From assembly GCA_030832695.1 (NCBI GenBank), contig JAURIP010000089.1:1-6718 (forward strand): a DNA stretch of 6,718 nt, read 5' to 3'. This document shows, piece by piece, positions 5,917-6,718 of the stretch. The notes under the pieces were generated by a model. The model was not told the origin of the DNA, made no database searches, and saw nothing but the letters and a program-made list of their open reading frames with translations. Both the position numbers and the translations under genes were made by a program. The DNA is from Sediminibacterium sp. GTDB lineage: Bacteria; Bacteroidota; Bacteroidia; Chitinophagales; Chitinophagaceae. Each line of letters starts with the position of its first letter. Position 1 is the stretch's first letter.

Positions 5917-6718
5917 TTACTCTTTATCCATTACGCATCTAAAACCCAAATGTTCCATTCCTGAATCAGGGGAACTTTTCATACGCGCAGATACTCGGTA
6001 ACCACTACAATAGGAGTCGTTGCATAAAAACGAGCCACCCCTCATCACACGCTTGGTGATTAATGGCTCATCAGGATCATAACTTTTAGTGGGTCCTTTA
6101 GGATTGATGGCAAGTTTTGTTTTGCTTAGTTGTGTATAGTAATCATTGTTATATAAATCAGCACACCATTCCCAAACATTGCCAGCCACATCATACAATC
6201 CATAACCATTCGGTGCGAAAGATTTTACAGGCGCAGCGCCCATAAACCCATCTTTATTTAAATTCAAATAAGGAAAATTACCCTGCCAAAAATTACATTT
6301 ACTCACTCCTGTCTCCTCAAAAGTTTTACCCCAACTGTAGGTATTGTTGACTAATCCGCCACGCGCAGCATATTCCCATTCCGCTTCTGTTGGTAATCTT
6401 TTACCCGCCCATTTACTATAAGCCACAGCGTCATCCCAACTTACATGTGTCACTGGAAAATTATCTTTTCCAATGATATCACTATTTGGCCCATTGGGAT
6501 GCTTCCAATTCGCACCCCTGGTCCATGACCACCATTGACTGTAATCATTTAAATTGACTTCCGATTTTGTAGGTACAAATATTAAGGAAGCAGCCTTTAA
6601 CACCGAATCCGGGGGCTTCGGCGTATTAGGAGGCACTTGCGATTTGATCTCCTCCCAATTAATATCTTTTTCAGCTGTGGTGATATATCCAGTTGCTTTT
6701 ACAAATTCACTAAACTGC
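5917..6718 (-). CDS. Formylglycine-generating enzyme (sulfatase activator, SUMF1 family), N-terminus outside window
   Basis: About 266 residues are visible. The frame stays open to the right edge, so the GTG at 6636 is not the start: 27 in-frame codons before it encode FVKATGYITTAEKDINWEE and nearby residues, which match the usual sequence before P-P-N-T-P-K-P-P-D-S in this family. FGE oxidises a Cys in the core motif of type I sulfatases to C-alpha-formylglycine, using oxygen and copper. Both copper-binding, redox-active cysteines are present in RGGSFLCNDSYCSGYR, with codons at 6022-6024 and 6007-6009. This is the same C-x4-C spacing as human SUMF1, followed by the typical A-R...PDS...LGFRC. 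Other family marks are VTHVSWDDAVAYSKWAGKRLP, EAEWEYAARGG and NVWEWCAD. The intact Cys pair argues for a true sulfatase activator and against EgtB-, PvdO- or GldK-type relatives. The missing part is probably a signal sequence plus the first 60-100 residues. It lies 34 bases upstream of the lyase gene, apparently first among the visible genes of the operon. Confidence 0.91.
   Translation of the reverse strand, partial: QFSEFVKATGYITTAEKDINWEEIKSQVPPNTPKPPDSVLKAASLIFVPTKSEVNLNDYSQWWSWTRGANWKHPNGPNSDIIGKDNFPVTHVSWDDAVAYSKWAGKRLPTEAEWEYAARGGLVNNTYSWGKTFEETGVSKCNFWQGNFPYLNLNKDGFMGAAPVKSFAPNGYGLYDVAGNVWEWCADLYNNDYYTQLSKTKLAINPKGPTKSYDPDEPLITKRVMRGGSFLCNDSYCSGYRVSARMKSSPDSGMEHLGFRCVMDKE

Noticed and set aside
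6634..6636. GTG codon as the start of the formylglycine-generating enzyme
   Set aside because: The frame stays open for 27 more codons to the window edge, and these encode sequence typical of the family, so the real start is outside the window.

Overview
The window looks like chromosomal DNA from a Bacteroidota bacterium, perhaps of the Chitinophagaceae or a related order; that finer placement is a low-confidence impression. The support is AT-rich composition, A-rich leaders without clear Shine-Dalgarno sequences before the start codons, and the protein families present: Tat-exported Gfo/Idh/MocA oxidoreductases, ThuA-like proteins, polysaccharide lyases and formylglycine-generating enzymes. 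These are typical of Bacteroidota that degrade plant or algal polysaccharides. Coding density is high. No rRNA, tRNA, CRISPR array, insertion sequence or phage gene was seen.

Left half, + strand (1-2938): the 3' end of a ThuA-like gene, then two Gfo/Idh/MocA-family genes that each start with a twin-arginine signal. Gaps of 44 and 55 bases suggest one transcript. ThuA-like proteins paired with Gfo/Idh/MocA dehydrogenases recall the thuAB pair of rhizobia, which acts on disaccharides through 3-keto sugars. The true substrate here is unknown.

Middle (2976-3014): a strong hairpin with T-runs on both sides lies between the two convergent gene sets and probably terminates both.

Right half, - strand (3034-6718, read right to left): a formylglycine-generating enzyme (sulfatase activator, 5' end outside the window), a secreted alginate lyase-superfamily protein that resembles polysaccharide lyase family 38, then kduD and kduI. 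Gaps are 34, 19 and 43 bases, so this is very probably one operon. It reads as part of a polysaccharide utilization locus: a lyase cleaves a uronic-acid polymer outside the cytoplasm, and KduI and KduD convert the 4-deoxy-5-keto uronate to 2-keto-3-deoxygluconate. The sulfatase activator implies that a sulfatase, and so a sulfated glycan, is handled nearby. KduI/KduD fit a glucuronate- or galacturonate-type polymer better than alginate, so 'alginate lyase' may be the wrong specificity. SusC/SusD proteins, sulfatases, uronyl hydrolases, KDG kinase and KDPG aldolase are not in the window.

All genes belong to recognisable families, and no wholly new system is visible. The points of most interest are the predicted substrate of the lyase operon and the paired Tat-exported oxidoreductases beside a ThuA-like protein.
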